The notes below the pieces were generated by a model, which was not told where the DNA came from, searched no databases, and saw only the letters and a list, made by a program, of their open reading frames with translations. From Glycomyces tritici (GTDB lineage Bacteria; Actinomycetota; Actinomycetes; Mycobacteriales; Micromonosporaceae): DNA of 64,000 nt. Below are positions 37,023 to 45,927 of this stretch, in pieces. Every line of letters begins with the position of its first letter. Position 1 is the stretch's first letter. Both the position numbers and the translations under genes were made by a program. The stretch spans positions 1-64,000 of the forward strand of contig NZ_JAUEMJ010000003.1 in the NCBI RefSeq assembly GCF_030403505.1. The letters are read 5' to 3'.

Positions 37023-38085
37023 TTCGGGTTCCCTTCGTCAGCAGCAGGTAGATGAGGTAGACGCCGCCGAGCGCGGCGGTGAGGACGCCGGCGGGCATCT
37101 GGTAGTCGCCGAATGCGGTGCGGCCCAGCCAGTCCGCGAGGACGAGCAGTACGGCGCCGGTGAGGGCGGAGGCGAGCAGGGGCGGGCGGGAGGTGCGGGC
37201 GAGGCGGCGGGCGACCTGGGGCGCGGCGAGGGCGACGAACTCGACGGCGCCGACCTGGGAGACGGCCGCGGAGGCGAGGACGATGCCGAGGACGGCGAGG
37301 CCGATGCGGCGGCCGGTGACGCGGACGCCGATGCCGATTGCGGTGGGGTCGTCGAGGTCGGTGGTGTCGAGGGCGCGCTGCGCCCAGACGAGTGCGGGGA
37401 GGGCGAGGAGGAGGAAGGCGCCGAGGAAGGCCGTCTCGGTCCAGCCGCGCCCGGCGAGGGTGCCGATGAGCCAGATCTGGGCGCGCTGGGCGTCGATGGC
37501 GTCGGCGGAGAGCAGGAGGATCTGCGTGCCGGACTTGAGGAGGACGGCGACGGCGACGCCGGCGAGCACGAAGCGGGGCGCGGAGAGCGAGCCGCGGGAG
37601 GCGGTGAGGAGGACGAGCGCTGCGGCGGCGAGGCCGCCGGCGAGGGCGGCCGGGGCGAGGAGGGCGTAGGCGAGCCCGGCGGTGAGCGCGAAGGTCGCGG
37701 CGAGCCCGGCTCCGGCGGTGACGCCGATGATGTCGGGGCTGGCGAGGGGGTTGCGGGCGACGGACTGGATGAGCGCGCCGGCGATGCCGAGGGCGGCCCC
37801 GGCGGCGACGGCGAGGACGGTGCGGGGCAGTCGCAGGACCTCGACGGTGCGGTCGTAGCCGGTGGTGCCGGTGAGGGTGGCGATCGTGTCCGCGAAGGTG
37901 ATGTAGGTGTCGCCCAGGCAGAGTGCGGCGGTGACGGCCGCGAGCAGGGCGATGAGGAGGAGCACGCAGACGGCGGCGCTGCGGCGGTGCCAGGTGAGGG
38001 AGAGCGGGCCGGAGCGCAGGACGGTGCGGCCGGGGAGCGGCGCGGCCGTTTCGCTTCGGGCGGGGGTGTTCGCAAGGCGCCTCAT
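36949..38085 (-). CDS. FecCD-type iron-siderophore permease
   Basis: 378 residues with about nine to ten membrane helices. Family motifs: RLPRTVLAVAAGAALGIAGA, QSVARNPLASPDIIGVTAGA and the cytosolic EAA-like loop before FVALAAPQVARRLAR. Its last 25 residues (KGTRNEKKTAG onward) are Arg/Lys-rich and are encoded over the first 74 nt of the binding-protein gene in another frame, an unusually long overlap. It forms the channel with the permease encoded just upstream. Confidence 0.9.
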   Translation of the reverse strand: MRRLANTPARSETAAPLPGRTVLRSGPLSLTWHRRSAAVCVLLLIALLAAVTAALCLGDTYITFADTIATLTGTTGYDRTVEVLRLPRTVLAVAAGAALGIAGALIQSVARNPLASPDIIGVTAGAGLAATFALTAGLAYALLAPAALAGGLAAAALVLLTASRGSLSAPRFVLAGVAVAVLLKSGTQILLLSADAIDAQRAQIWLIGTLAGRGWTETAFLGAFLLLALPALVWAQRALDTTDLDDPTAIGIGVRVTGRRIGLAVLGIVLASAAVSQVGAVEFVALAAPQVARRLARTSRPPLLASALTGAVLLVLADWLGRTAFGDYQMPAGVLTAALGGVYLIYLLLTKGTRNEKKTAGLRRRLGLRARAGRMRDV

Positions 38086-38089
38086 GCCG

Positions 38090-39145
38090 TCACCGTCCCC
38101 TCGAAGCTTGCGAGCCGTAAATCTGGCGAGCGCGCCTGACCAGCACGATGAGCAGCGGTGCGCCGATGACGGCGCAGATGATGCCCGCGGGGGCTTCGCC
38201 GGGGACGATCACTCGTCCGATGACGTCGGCGGTCAGCAGCATGCAGGGACCGAGCATGAGGCTCAGGGCGATCTGCGCGCGGTGGCTCGCGCCCACCGCC
38301 CATCGGGCGAGGTGCGGGATGGCGAGGCCGATGAAGCCGATCGGGCCGGCCGCCGCGACGGCCGCGCCCGTCAGGAGCGCCACGGTGACGGCGGCGGTGG
38401 CGCGGGTGAGGCCGACGCGGTGGCCGAGGCCGGCGGCGGCTTCGGCGCCGAGCTGCAGGCCGTCCATGCCGCGGGCCGCCAGGAGTGCGAGGACGAGGCC
38501 GCCCAGCAGGAACGGGGCCATGCCCCAGGCGACTTCGGCGTCGCGTCCGGCGAGGGAGCCGACGGCCCAGAACCGGTACTGGTCGAAGGAGTGCACGTCG
38601 GTGGCGAGCACGGCGTAGACCATCGCGGAGAGGCTGGCGTCCAGGGCGGCCCCGCACAGGGCGTAGGTGACGGTGCCGCCGCCGGTGTTCCGGGCGGCGA
38701 CCGTGGAGACGGCGTAGCCGATGAGTCCGGCGGCGAGGGCGCCCGCGATGCCGAGCCACACGTACTGGCCGATGCCGGTGAGGCCCAGGACGCTGAGGCC
38801 GATGACCACGCCGAGGCTGGCGCCGGCGGCGACGCCGAAGATGCGCGGGTCGGCGAGGGGGTTGCGGGTGAGGGTCTGCATGAGGACCCCGGCGACGGCG
38901 AGGCCGGCCCCGGCGAGGAGGCCGACGGCGGTGCGGGGGACGCGCTGCTCCCAGACGACGGCCGCCGCGATGGCGTCGGTGCGGGTGAGGCCGTGCCAGA
39001 CCTCGACGGGGGTGAGGTCGCGGGCGCCGATCGCGAGCGAGGCGATCACGATGAGCCCCAAGGCGATCGCGGAGGCCCCGACGGGCAGGGCCCGGTTGCG
39101 GGCCCCGCGCGCGGTCCGGGCGGGTCGGAGTCGGGCGACGGGCAC
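38090..39145 (-). CDS. FecCD-type iron-siderophore permease
   Basis: 351 residues, about nine membrane helices, with RVPRTAVGLLAGAGLAVAGV, QTLTRNPLADPRIFGVAAGA and IGFIGLAIPHLARW motifs. The last dozen residues (RQIYGSQASRGR) are encoded by a copy of the dispersed repeat, so the C-terminus was probably extended by that insertion. GTG start 10 nt after an iron box; the leader is very short, so the message may be nearly leaderless. No ATP-binding gene is adjacent, so the ATPase must be supplied in trans. Confidence 0.9.
   Translation of the reverse strand: MPVARLRPARTARGARNRALPVGASAIALGLIVIASLAIGARDLTPVEVWHGLTRTDAIAAAVVWEQRVPRTAVGLLAGAGLAVAGVLMQTLTRNPLADPRIFGVAAGASLGVVIGLSVLGLTGIGQYVWLGIAGALAAGLIGYAVSTVAARNTGGGTVTYALCGAALDASLSAMVYAVLATDVHSFDQYRFWAVGSLAGRDAEVAWGMAPFLLGGLVLALLAARGMDGLQLGAEAAAGLGHRVGLTRATAAVTVALLTGAAVAAAGPIGFIGLAIPHLARWAVGASHRAQIALSLMLGPCMLLTADVIGRVIVPGEAPAGIICAVIGAPLLIVLVRRARQIYGSQASRGR
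38104..38118 (+). repeat. Dispersed 3'-end repeat copy
   Basis: AAGCTTGCGAGCCGT within the last codons of the upstream permease gene; in mRNA sense ACGGCTCGCAAGCTT, preceded by GATTT as at 16301. Confidence 0.75.
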
Positions 39146-39155
39146 GCCCTAGAGC

Positions 39156-39174
39156 ATAGGCGAGCCTAACCTAA
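39156..39174 (-). promoter_or_regulatory. IdeR/DtxR iron box
   Basis: Minus-strand TTAGGTTAGGCTCGCCTAT matches the 19-bp consensus TTAGGTTAGGCTAACCTAA at 16 positions. It lies 10 nt before the first permease start, so iron-loaded IdeR should repress the operon. Confidence 0.85.
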
Positions 39175-39223
39175 TGGGAAAGCGCCGAATGCGGAATGTG
39201 ATCTGCACTCTCGAAGGCGCAGG

Positions 39224-39634
39224 TCATTCGGGGTAGCGGATGCCCTCGGCCACGGCCTTGACCGCTTCGAACCCCTTGCGCTCGAACGGGTCGCGCACCT
39301 CGACGGCGAGGCCCGGCTCGATGAGGCGGGCGATCTCGCGCTCGCTCGCGAAGCCGTCGTCGCCGAAGGCGCTCGGGCTCCAGTCGTCGCCGCGCTCGTG
39401 GTACTCGGCGAGGAACCCCTTGAGGGCCTGGCCGTCCTTGAGGCGCGGCGCGCGCATGACCTGCACTTGGAGGTCGACGCGCCACGTGCCGGGCTCGATC
39501 TCGGTCTCCCATACGCGCTGGGTGCAGTCGACGCCCTCCCATTCGGTCACGAAATCCGAGGGGGTGCCGAGGTCTTCGGGCAGGTAGGTGAGGGCGAGGC
39601 CGTCGAGGCGCGATTCGGTGCCGCTGATCGTCAT
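39224..39634 (-). CDS. Conserved hypothetical protein
   Basis: 136 residues, soluble and acidic, no signal or membrane helix. It begins MTISGTESRLDGLALTYLPE and ends with VRDPFERKGFEAVKAVAEG. No motif that I recognise. ATG at 39634 chosen because codon use is regular from there; the ribosome site is weak and the open frame reaches 39709. It lies upstream of the iron operon on the same strand. Confidence 0.65.
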   Translation of the reverse strand: MTISGTESRLDGLALTYLPEDLGTPSDFVTEWEGVDCTQRVWETEIEPGTWRVDLQVQVMRAPRLKDGQALKGFLAEYHERGDDWSPSAFGDDGFASEREIARLIEPGLAVEVRDPFERKGFEAVKAVAEGIRYPE

Positions 39635-39880
39635 GCCGCGATCGTACCCATTCGTCCACGCGCGAAACCGGACTTGCGCGTCGCGGGTCGCGCGCGCCTG
39701 GATGTCCACATCGGGATGATTTCGTAAGTATGCAATGTCCTGTGGGTAAAAGATTGACTTCGCCCCTTGCGCGGCGTTGACATCCCATGATTCGATGATT
39801 CACGAGTGAACATCGCATTCGCGTGCGCCGTTCCCGCCCGTCCCCCTGAAACCGCCGGTCACTCCCCCACAGGAGCCTCC

Positions 39881-40540
39881 ATGCTTGCAGTCAAACGCGT
39901 CTCGAAGCGCGCCCTCGCCCTCGCGGCGGCCGCCTCGCTCGCCGTCCTCTCCGTGATCGTGCTCGACGCCGCCCCCGCCGAGGCCGTGCGGCCCCCGGGC
40001 ATCCCCTCGCTCTCCACCGCGCAGTCCGAACTCAACCAGCTCACCGTCGCGAACGAGTCGAACGGCGACTCCTACGACCGCGACCTCTTCCCGCACTGGT
40101 CCTCGGTCGGCGGCGGCTGCACCGCCCGCCAGTACGTGCTCAAGCGCGACGGCTCGAACGTCCAGACCGGCTCCGACTGCCAGCCCGACTCCGGCTCCTG
40201 GCAGTCCGATTTCGACAACGTCTGGACCTCCACGGTCTCCAACGCCACCGTCGACCACGTCGTGGCCCTCTCCGAGGCCTGGGCCTCGGGCGCGAGCCAG
40301 TGGAGCACCTCCGAGCGCCAGGCCTTCGCCAACGACATCAGCTCGCCGCAGCTGTGGATCGCCACGACCTCCATCAACTCCGCCAAGGGCGACAAGGACC
40401 CCGCCGAGTGGATGCCGCCGAACACCTCCGTGCGCTGCGACTACGTCAAGGCCTGGACGCACGTGAAGTACCTGTACGACCTCACGGTGAACGCCGCCGA
40501 GAAGAGCGCGATCCAGTCGCACTTCAACACCTACTGCTAG
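39881..40540 (+). CDS. Secreted HNH-type nuclease (DUF1524 family)
   Basis: 219 residues with a signal peptide (cut near AEA, about residue 35). The DUF1524/GmrSD C-terminal-like HNH core is visible: VDHVVALSEAW with the catalytic His, LWIATTSINSAKGDKDPAEW and MPPN. Four Cys (GGCTARQY, SDCQPD, RCDYV, YC at the end) suggest two disulfides. Exported stand-alone forms are common in Streptomyces and relatives and may degrade extracellular DNA. AGGAG five bases before the ATG. Confidence 0.88.
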   Translation: MLAVKRVSKRALALAAAASLAVLSVIVLDAAPAEAVRPPGIPSLSTAQSELNQLTVANESNGDSYDRDLFPHWSSVGGGCTARQYVLKRDGSNVQTGSDCQPDSGSWQSDFDNVWTSTVSNATVDHVVALSEAWASGASQWSTSERQAFANDISSPQLWIATTSINSAKGDKDPAEWMPPNTSVRCDYVKAWTHVKYLYDLTVNAAEKSAIQSHFNTYC

Positions 40541-40545
40541 ACGCG

Positions 40546-40586
40546 CGGAACGGCGGCCCGCTCAACGCGAGCGGGCCGCCGTTCCG
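40546..40586. terminator. Bidirectional terminator
   Basis: Perfect 18-bp stem (CGGAACGGCGGCCCGCTC and complement) with AACGC loop between the nuclease gene and the convergent DUF4190 gene. Confidence 0.92.
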
Positions 40587-40592
40587 TGTCGC

Positions 40593-41099
40593 CTAAGCGT
40601 TGACCAGGGAGATCAAACCGACCAGGAGCGCGAGCCCGCAGGCCACGAGCCCCAGGATCAGGCCGGTCGTCGCGATGCCCTTGCCCGAGACGCCGCCCTG
40701 CGCGTACCGGATCTGGCGCTTCGCGTACACGGCCAGGGAGACCGAGCCGATGCCGAAGAGCGCCGCGGACATGAAGAACGTGAGGCCCGCCCACGGGCTG
40801 AAGATCGCGCCGATCAGCCCGGGCACGGCACCGCCGATCCCCGCGATCCCGGCCACCAGCGAACCGATGGCCGGACCTGAAGGGATCGGCTTGAGCCGCG
40901 GGAACATGAGGGGAAAGCCGTCGACGAGGACAGGTGCGGGGACTGCCATCGGCTGCCAGACGGGCTGCATCGGCTGCATGGGATAAAGGTGCTGGTACTG
41001 CGGCTGCGGCTGCGGCTGCGGGTAGCCGTGGACCGGCGGAACGGGCGGCGCCTGAGGCGGCTGCTGCATGTGAGGTTGGTACGGGTCCTGCGCGGTCAC
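40593..41099 (-). CDS. DUF4190 membrane protein
   Basis: 168 residues. A Pro/Gln/Tyr-rich cytosolic N-terminus (YPQPQPQPQYQHLYPMQPMQ) of about 75 residues precedes two membrane helices separated by a cytosolic loop (YAKRQIRYAQGGVSGKGIA), typical of DUF4190. GTG start. Function unknown; possibly co-transcribed with the DivIVA-like gene ten nt upstream. Confidence 0.82.
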   Translation of the reverse strand: MTAQDPYQPHMQQPPQAPPVPPVHGYPQPQPQPQYQHLYPMQPMQPVWQPMAVPAPVLVDGFPLMFPRLKPIPSGPAIGSLVAGIAGIGGAVPGLIGAIFSPWAGLTFFMSAALFGIGSVSLAVYAKRQIRYAQGGVSGKGIATTGLILGLVACGLALLVGLISLVNA

Positions 41100-41108
41100 G
41101 CCCCCAGA

Positions 41109-41324
41109 CTAGCCGCCTCGAAGGGTTCTCGCGACCTCGGTGAAGTACTCGTCGACCTCCCTGGTGTCGTAGCCGCGCAACGTCAACTGGAAGCCGAGGT
41201 TCTTGAGGGAGTCGGGGTGCGGAGGCGCGCCGGCATCGGTGGCCTGCCTGATGCGGGCCACCGCACGGTCGACTTGGGCACGGTCGTATCCGCGGAAACG
41301 GACAGAGAAGAAGGGGTTCTCCAT
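41109..41324 (-). CDS. Small DivIVA-like protein
   Basis: 71 residues made of two tandem copies of the DivIVA membrane-binding motif: FFSVRFRGYDRAQVDRAV at residues 5-22 and FQLTLRGYDTREVDEYF at 45-61. There is no room for the coiled coil of full DivIVA/Wag31. Function unknown; may bind curved membrane or compete with Wag31. It lies just before the DUF4190 gene. Confidence 0.8.
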   Translation of the reverse strand: MENPFFSVRFRGYDRAQVDRAVARIRQATDAGAPPHPDSLKNLGFQLTLRGYDTREVDEYFTEVARTLRGG

Positions 41325-41416
41325 ACGTCACAGTCTGCCAGGTCAACACCACGGAGTGGGATCGGCCCGCCCTAGATCAATTTTCGACGGTCGAAACAAC
41401 TCGTAACGGCCACAAG

Positions 41417-43573
41417 TTAAGTGAGGAAACGCCTCACCCAATTCACTTGATGCCGAATTGTCCGTGAGAACGGGGCGACCAGAGCCGCGGCCGCATCCGC
41501 GTCGGCGTCCGAGACCGCCCCCGGCGCGAACGCCGCGGCGTTCACCAGCCGCGGCAGCGCCCCGACATCCGCCTCGAGCGCGGCCAGCCGCACCGCGGCC
41601 TCCTCCGCGTTCGCATGCGCGGGCACCCGCACACCCGCCCGGCCGGCCTCCGCCAGCACCTCGGCCCAGGCCCCCGCGACCCGCTCGGCCGGCGTCCCCT
41701 TCCGGAGCCGGCGCCGCCGCCGCAGGGCCCGCCTCGCCTTGAGCGCCAACGGGACGCAGGCCAGCAGCAGCGCCGCCGCCGCGTACCAGACCCAGCGCGG
41801 GATGCCCGCGTCCTCCTGCCCGGCCTCCTCGTTGAAGTCGCCGTCCTGCTCCAGCGCCTCGTCGTTGAAGTCCTCGGCCTCACCGCCGCCGCCCTCGGCC
41901 TCCTCAGGGCTCGGCGTCTCCTCCTCCATCTTCTCCAACGTGTCCTCCGGCGGAATCGGAGCGACCCCCGCAGCAGGCATCGGATCGAACCGGACCCACC
42001 CCGGCCCGTCGAACGCGACCTCCGGCCAGGCCTGGCCCTGCGCGGCCGTCACCGTACTGGCGCCCGAGGGCACGTCGAAACCGACCACCACCCGGCTCGG
42101 CAGGCCCGCCATGCGGGCGATCACCGCGTACGCGGAGGCGAAATGCTCCGAGGTGCCGCGCTGGCCGCCCGCCGTCACCGGGCTGCCGAGGAAGAACCCG
42201 AGGGCGGGCATGTCGTGGCCTGAAGGCGCGTCGGCGTCGAAGGCGTAGTGCTGGGAGAGGAAGTCCGCGAGCCCTTGGGCCCGTTCGAAAGGCGTGTCGT
42301 AGGTGGCGTTGATGTACTCGGCGATCTGGACCATGATCTCCGGGGTCCCGGGCGGGACCGCGACCGTGGTCGCGTCCGAGAGGTCGGGCCGGGCCGACTC
42401 GGCGCCGGCCGGATCGTTGCCCACGAGCGCGGCGTCGATGTGGAACCTCGTGCCCGTGGCGAGGCCGTCCGGGGTGAGCAGGCATTTCGTCTCGAGGTTC
42501 ACGGCGATCGGCAGATCGGTGACGCCCGCGGGATCGGCGGGGGCCGGCACGAGCTTGCCGCCGAGCCCGATGATCTCGACGTCGGCCGAGTAGGTGGCCT
42601 CGCCCGCGCCCGGCACCACGGTGCCCGCGGTCCGGAAGTCGCCGGTGGACTGCCAGGTGGTGCCGTCGTACTCGGTGAGCACGGCGAGGCGCATCCACGC
42701 GTCCGCGCTCGTGTCCGCCTTGAACAGCTCCTTGTCGGGGGACTGCGCCCACTCGGCGATGCGCACGAGCGGGTTGAGGTCGATGTCGGTGAGCTGCGGC
42801 GGCTCCACGTACTCGCGCGGGTCCCCGGGGCTGGTCGTGACCAGCCGGGCCGCGGCCGGGCCGAGGACCGCGACCGCCGCGACCAGCACGGTGGTGGTGA
42901 CGACCGCGCCCACGAGGGCGGGTGTGCGCGACGGCGCCTGGCCCTCAACCGTGGCGTCGCGGTCGGGCCGCCGCTCGGGCGGCGCAGCGGTCACCGCCAG
43001 GGCGACGGCGGCGAGCACGCAGTAGGCGATCGCGTAGAGCGGGCCCGCGTCGGCGTTCGGACCGACGAGGTACAGGCCCGCGCCGTACAGGAGCGTCGGC
43101 GGCAGGCAGCCCAGGAGCGTGCGGCCGTAGCGGATCGCGAACTCGCACGAGAGCGTCGCCGCGAGCCAGGTCAGGAAGACGGGCACGACCACGGTGTCGG
43201 GCACGGGCTCGACGGGGATGAGCGCGGTCAAGGTCCGCGGCACGGCGTTGACCAGCGCGTCGACCGCGGTCACGCCGAGCGGGTCGGTGCCGTCGCTCGT
43301 GAGGGCGATGGCCCCGAGCAGGTAGGCGGCCAGGCCCGCGGCCGAGACGCCGGGGGCGAGGAACGCGGGCCGGTTGCGCAGCGCGAAGCCGATCGCGAAC
43401 GCCGCGAACGCGGCCCCGGCGACCAGGAGCAGGAGCATCCGGCCGTGGTAGACGCGCGCCGCCACGGTGCCGGCGACCAGGCACATGAGCGTGAGCGAGG
43501 CGGCGACGGCGGCGACGCGCAGGCGGTAGCGGGCGCGGCGCTGCCGCCTCTGGTTCGTGTTCGCCGTGCTCAC
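41417..43573 (-). CDS. TgpA-like transglutaminase-fold membrane protein, catalytic residues changed
   Basis: 718 residues: N-terminal DUF3488 region with about six helices (20-190), an extracytoplasmic part with transglutaminase-like core (about 400-535), an acidic linker, one helix (about 605-625) and a cytosolic DUF4129-like tail. At the expected catalytic Cys the sequence is GTSEHFASA (Ser475), and at the expected His it is GQAWPEV (Gln514); the Asp of FDPM is kept. So it may be inactive as a protease/transglutaminase. The GTG start overlaps the DUF58 stop (GTGA). Last gene of a four-gene operon. Confidence 0.88.
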   Translation of the reverse strand: MSTANTNQRRQRRARYRLRVAAVAASLTLMCLVAGTVAARVYHGRMLLLLVAGAAFAAFAIGFALRNRPAFLAPGVSAAGLAAYLLGAIALTSDGTDPLGVTAVDALVNAVPRTLTALIPVEPVPDTVVVPVFLTWLAATLSCEFAIRYGRTLLGCLPPTLLYGAGLYLVGPNADAGPLYAIAYCVLAAVALAVTAAPPERRPDRDATVEGQAPSRTPALVGAVVTTTVLVAAVAVLGPAAARLVTTSPGDPREYVEPPQLTDIDLNPLVRIAEWAQSPDKELFKADTSADAWMRLAVLTEYDGTTWQSTGDFRTAGTVVPGAGEATYSADVEIIGLGGKLVPAPADPAGVTDLPIAVNLETKCLLTPDGLATGTRFHIDAALVGNDPAGAESARPDLSDATTVAVPPGTPEIMVQIAEYINATYDTPFERAQGLADFLSQHYAFDADAPSGHDMPALGFFLGSPVTAGGQRGTSEHFASAYAVIARMAGLPSRVVVGFDVPSGASTVTAAQGQAWPEVAFDGPGWVRFDPMPAAGVAPIPPEDTLEKMEEETPSPEEAEGGGGEAEDFNDEALEQDGDFNEEAGQEDAGIPRWVWYAAAALLLACVPLALKARRALRRRRRLRKGTPAERVAGAWAEVLAEAGRAGVRVPAHANAEEAAVRLAALEADVGALPRLVNAAAFAPGAVSDADADAAAALVAPFSRTIRHQVNWVRRFLT

Positions 43574-44883
43574 AGCCGGGTCCCGCCGTTGTTCCAGGCC
43601 GCGGCGAACTGCTCGCCGTCGGCGGCGCGGATCGTGGGCACGCCCCCGGCGAGCGAGGCCGAGGTCGGGAGCCCGGTCGCCAGGTGCACGGCGATCACCG
43701 TGGGGTAGGCGCGCTTGAGGGTCGCGAGGCGGTCCGTGGGCGGCTCGGTGCCGGTGATCCACACGAGCGTGTCGCCGTAGCGGGCGGCGGTGAGGCGGGA
43801 GACGTAGGTGCTCAGCGAGTCCTTCGCGTCCGGGTTCAGCTCGGCGAGGAGGTCGCCGTAGGAGTCGCGGCCGGCCCCGGAGACGACCGCGCCGGAGGCG
43901 GGCACGAGCGCGGCGTGGTACTCGGCGCGGAAGCAGGCGGTGAGGACCGAGTAGGCGGCCTCGCAGGCGGCCTCGAACGGCGCGGCCCAGGGCTGCCCGG
44001 CCGGCGCGCCTTCGGCGGCCCAGGCCTCGGCGCGGTCGTCGATGGCAATGGCGACGGTCGGCAGCGAGGTGTCGAGGTGCTCTTTCACCATGAGCTTGCC
44101 GATGCGCGCGGAGGTGCGCCAGTGGACGTGCCGCAGCTCGTCGCCGATCACGTACTCGCGCAAGGCGTGGAAGGTGAGCGAGCCCTGCTCGACCTTGTCC
44201 GCGGTGCCTTCGAGGGAGCGGGCGAGGCCGTCCGGGGTGCGGGCGAGCTGGTGGAGGCGCGGGTGGATCCACAGGCGCGCAGTGGGGCCGAAGTTCCCTG
44301 CGGTCGCGGCGAGACCGAGGAGGTCGCGCTTGCCGATGCCGAGCGGCCCGGCGTCGACCACGCCGCGGCGCTCGGCCCGGATCTCGTAGCTCGCCCCGGC
44401 GCTCCGGCCCGGGCGCAGGCGTGCGAGGGGGACGGCGACGCGGCGCGTCTCGAGGCCGCTCCCGCCGTAGGCGTCGACGGCGCGGGCGTTCACGGCGCGC
44501 CAGCGGCCGGCGTTGCGCACGTTGAGGTGGATCGTGGCGGTGTGGCCCACGGAGATCCGGTCGGGGGTGACGGAGCGTTCGACTTCGAGGCGCGGCCTCG
44601 CGGCGATCACCGAGCCGGCGGCGACGCAGGCGAGCGCGGCGGCGGCGCCGAGGGTCGCGAACTCCGGGTAGCCCCAGACCCAGCCGGCGAGCAGCAGTCC
44701 GACCGCGGCGAGGGCGAGGGCGACCCCGCGTCCGGTGACCGGGACGGCGAGGGCGAGGTTCTGCACGCGCGACGCGGACCTCGAACCGGCTGCGGCGCTG
44801 CGGCGCCCGCGCCTCCGACGGGACAAAATGGACTTATCGACCTCGCCCGGTCCGGCTCCGGTGGCCTGACCGGTCTCGCTCAT
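43570..44883 (-). CDS. DUF58 domain protein
   Basis: 437 residues. Two N-terminal membrane helices (about 50-95), then a beta-rich domain and the DUF58/vWA-like part (about 190-330) with DELRHVHWRTSARIGKLMVK, the family signature, and IAIDDRAEAW as the MIDAS-like strand. DUF58 proteins pair with MoxR ATPases, probably as chaperone or adaptor. Four-base overlaps with moxR upstream and the TgpA-like gene downstream show tight coupling. Confidence 0.9.
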   Translation of the reverse strand: MSETGQATGAGPGEVDKSILSRRRRGRRSAAAGSRSASRVQNLALAVPVTGRGVALALAAVGLLLAGWVWGYPEFATLGAAAALACVAAGSVIAARPRLEVERSVTPDRISVGHTATIHLNVRNAGRWRAVNARAVDAYGGSGLETRRVAVPLARLRPGRSAGASYEIRAERRGVVDAGPLGIGKRDLLGLAATAGNFGPTARLWIHPRLHQLARTPDGLARSLEGTADKVEQGSLTFHALREYVIGDELRHVHWRTSARIGKLMVKEHLDTSLPTVAIAIDDRAEAWAAEGAPAGQPWAAPFEAACEAAYSVLTACFRAEYHAALVPASGAVVSGAGRDSYGDLLAELNPDAKDSLSTYVSRLTAARYGDTLVWITGTEPPTDRLATLKRAYPTVIAVHLATGLPTSASLAGGVPTIRAADGEQFAAAWNNGGTRL

Positions 44884-45905
44884 GCCGCCGAGGCCGGCAG
44901 CGGCACGGGCACCTGGTCGAAGGCGTCCGCGACGATCTGGGCACCGGTGATGCCGCGCATGGCCGCGTCGGGGGCCGTCTGGATGCGGTGCGAGAACACC
45001 GGTCCGGCGAGGGCCTTCACATCCTCCGGGATGATGTACGTGCGGCCCTGCGAGAGCGCGAAGACGCTCGCGGCCCGGGTGAGCGCGATGAGGCCGCGCG
45101 GGCTGACGCCCACGGCCACCTGCGGGTGGTTCCGGGTCGCGTTCGCGAGCTGCACGAGGTACGCGTACAGCGGCTCGGCGATGTAGACGTTCTTCGCCAT
45201 CTCCGCCATCTGCGCCACCGTCTCGGTGTCGACGATCGGGGCCAGGTGCTCGGGGCTGCGCTGGTGCGTGCCGCGCAGGACCTCGATCTCCGCGGCCTCC
45301 ACGGGGTAGCCGACGGAGAGCTTCACGAGGAAGCGGTCGAGCTGGGCCTCGGGGAGGCGGTAGGTGCCGTCCATCTCGACCGGGTTCTGGGTGGCCACGA
45401 CGAGGAACGGCTGCGGCACCTGGTGCGGGTTGCCGTCCACGGTCACGCGGCCCTCCTCCATGACCTCCAGGAGCGCGGACTGGGTCTTCGGGCTGGCCCG
45501 GTTGATCTCGTCGGCGATCACGATGTTCGCGAAGACCGGGCCGGGGTGGAACTCGAAGGCGCCGCTGGACTGGTTGAAGATCGTCACGCCCGACACGTCA
45601 GAGGGCAGGAGGTCCGGCGTGAACTGGATGCGCCGCCACTGCCCGGAGACCGCGGCGGCGATCGTCCTGGCGAGCGTGGTCTTGCCGGTCCCGGGCACGT
45701 CCTCGAGCAGGATGTGGCCCTGGGAGAACATCGCCGTCAGCGCCAGCCGCACGACCTCCTGCTTGCCGAGCAGGACGGTGTCGACGGCCGCGGCGAGCGC
45801 CTCGAAGGTCGCCGCGAACTGCTCGGCATGCGCGGCGCCCAGCGTCACCGGCTGCTGCATGCGCTTAGGCACTCGCAGCGGATGGGTGTGCTCGGTGTCG
45901 TGCAT
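44880..45905 (-). CDS. MoxR family AAA+ ATPase
   Basis: 341 residues. Walker A VPGTGKTTLAR, Walker B IADEINRA, sensor 1 ATQNPVEMDG, and the MoxR signature LPEAQLDRF. MoxR ATPases act as chaperones that remodel partner proteins, here most likely the DUF58 protein. ATG start at 45905; the preceding 22 nt hold a GAGAGAGA ribosome site. Upstream is the FN3 protein, downstream DUF58. Confidence 0.93.
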   Translation of the reverse strand: MHDTEHTHPLRVPKRMQQPVTLGAAHAEQFAATFEALAAAVDTVLLGKQEVVRLALTAMFSQGHILLEDVPGTGKTTLARTIAAAVSGQWRRIQFTPDLLPSDVSGVTIFNQSSGAFEFHPGPVFANIVIADEINRASPKTQSALLEVMEEGRVTVDGNPHQVPQPFLVVATQNPVEMDGTYRLPEAQLDRFLVKLSVGYPVEAAEIEVLRGTHQRSPEHLAPIVDTETVAQMAEMAKNVYIAEPLYAYLVQLANATRNHPQVAVGVSPRGLIALTRAASVFALSQGRTYIIPEDVKALAGPVFSHRIQTAPDAAMRGITGAQIVADAFDQVPVPLPASAA

Positions 45906-45927
45906 GGGTTGTCATCTCTCTCGCTCG

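Noticed and set aside
39881..40540. Restriction or CRISPR-associated HNH nuclease
   Set aside because: It has a signal peptide and disulfide-type Cys, and no methylase or cas gene is nearby; a secreted nuclease fits better.
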